A stretch of 5,083 nucleotides of DNA from Treponema sp. (lineage in GTDB: Bacteria > Spirochaetota > Spirochaetia > Treponematales > Treponemataceae). The stretch is taken from the NCBI GenBank assembly GCA_017617145.1, contig JAFZWX010000132.1:1-5083 (forward strand), written 5' to 3'. Made by a program: the position numbers and the translations under genes. The notes beneath the pieces are model-generated. The model was not told where the DNA came from and made no database searches. It saw only the letters and a program-made list of their open reading frames with translations. Shown piece after piece: positions 4,963 to 5,083 of this stretch (the first letter of the stretch is position 1; every line of letters starts with the position of its first letter).

Positions 4963-5083
4963 ATGGCACTGAACTGCGGAATTATCGGACTTTCCAACAC
5001 GGGAAAAACAACTATATTTAATTGTATATCAAACACTAAGGCGGAAATTGGCTTCGCCACGAAATCGAATATCGGAATGTGCG
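4963..5083 (+). CDS. YchF/Obg-family GTPase, N-terminal fragment
   Basis: Only the first 40 codons are in the window; the gene runs off the right edge. MALNCGIIGL followed by SNTGKTTIFNCISNTKAE is the opening of a YchF-type P-loop protein, with the Walker A motif G9-x4-G14-K15-T16. YchF proteins are OLA1-like ATPases that bind ribosomes. The usual opening is MALxCGIVGLPNVGKSTLFN, followed by a segment like FPFCTIEPNVG. Here the P-loop reads GLSNTGKTT, and the next segment (IGFATKSNIG, residues 29-38) is shorter and different, so this may be a second, divergent paralogue rather than the housekeeping YchF. The start is supported by the promoter motif 16 bases upstream and by the family's usual MAL beginning. 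Confidence 0.75.
   Translation, partial: MALNCGIIGLSNTGKTTIFNCISNTKAEIGFATKSNIGMC

Overview
The window looks like a chromosomal segment of a Bacteroidota bacterium. It is AT-rich and has several copies of the phylum-specific promoter motif TAnnTTTG (as TATCTTTG), the best of them with a TTTG/TTG element 19-20 bases upstream. Genes start after A-rich leaders without Shine-Dalgarno sequences. The right edge carries the start of a YchF-type GTPase.

Layout. (1) Bases 1-205 hold no complete gene. A leftward promoter motif and a possible start codon at base 10 suggest a gene leaving on the left. (2) Bases 206-1714, minus strand, are a two-gene operon: dinD (DNA-damage-inducible protein D, a BRO-N-type protein) and, 9 bases downstream, a 226-residue helical protein I do not recognise. 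A clear promoter lies upstream of dinD, and an 18-bp perfect palindrome lies just downstream of that promoter. (3) Bases 1860-2100 are non-coding and contain two copies of a palindromic repeat with core TTGCTGACGCCAGCAAAATG. A closely related 28-bp perfect palindrome lies inside dinD. (4) Bases 2103-2348 carry a strong promoter, a foldable RNA of about 210 nt and an intrinsic terminator. Part of the terminator stem can instead pair with the 5' part of the RNA, so it is either a stand-alone small RNA or an attenuating leader. (5) Bases 2403-4708 are a type II restriction-modification operon: a beta-class (TSPPY) DNA methyltransferase with a HEAT-repeat N-terminus, overlapping by ATGA a CfrBI-like PD-(D/E)xK endonuclease with a helix-turn-helix-like segment. 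(6) Bases 4709-4940 are a gene-free, hairpin-rich, locally GC-rich repeat region. (7) From 4963 a divergent YchF-family GTPase runs off the right edge.

Interpretation. A restriction-modification cassette, with its own RNA element upstream, sits between a DNA-damage-response operon and a housekeeping-type gene. It is bracketed by an inverted 11-bp sequence (GGGGGCGAAGC / GCTTCGCCCCC), which fits an accessory insertion among dispersed palindromic repeats. No C (controller) protein gene is visible, so the RNA element and translational coupling are the candidate means of timing restriction after modification. The parts most worth following up are the RNA with mutually exclusive folds, the palindrome shared between intergenic DNA and the dinD reading frame, and the unknown protein linked to dinD.
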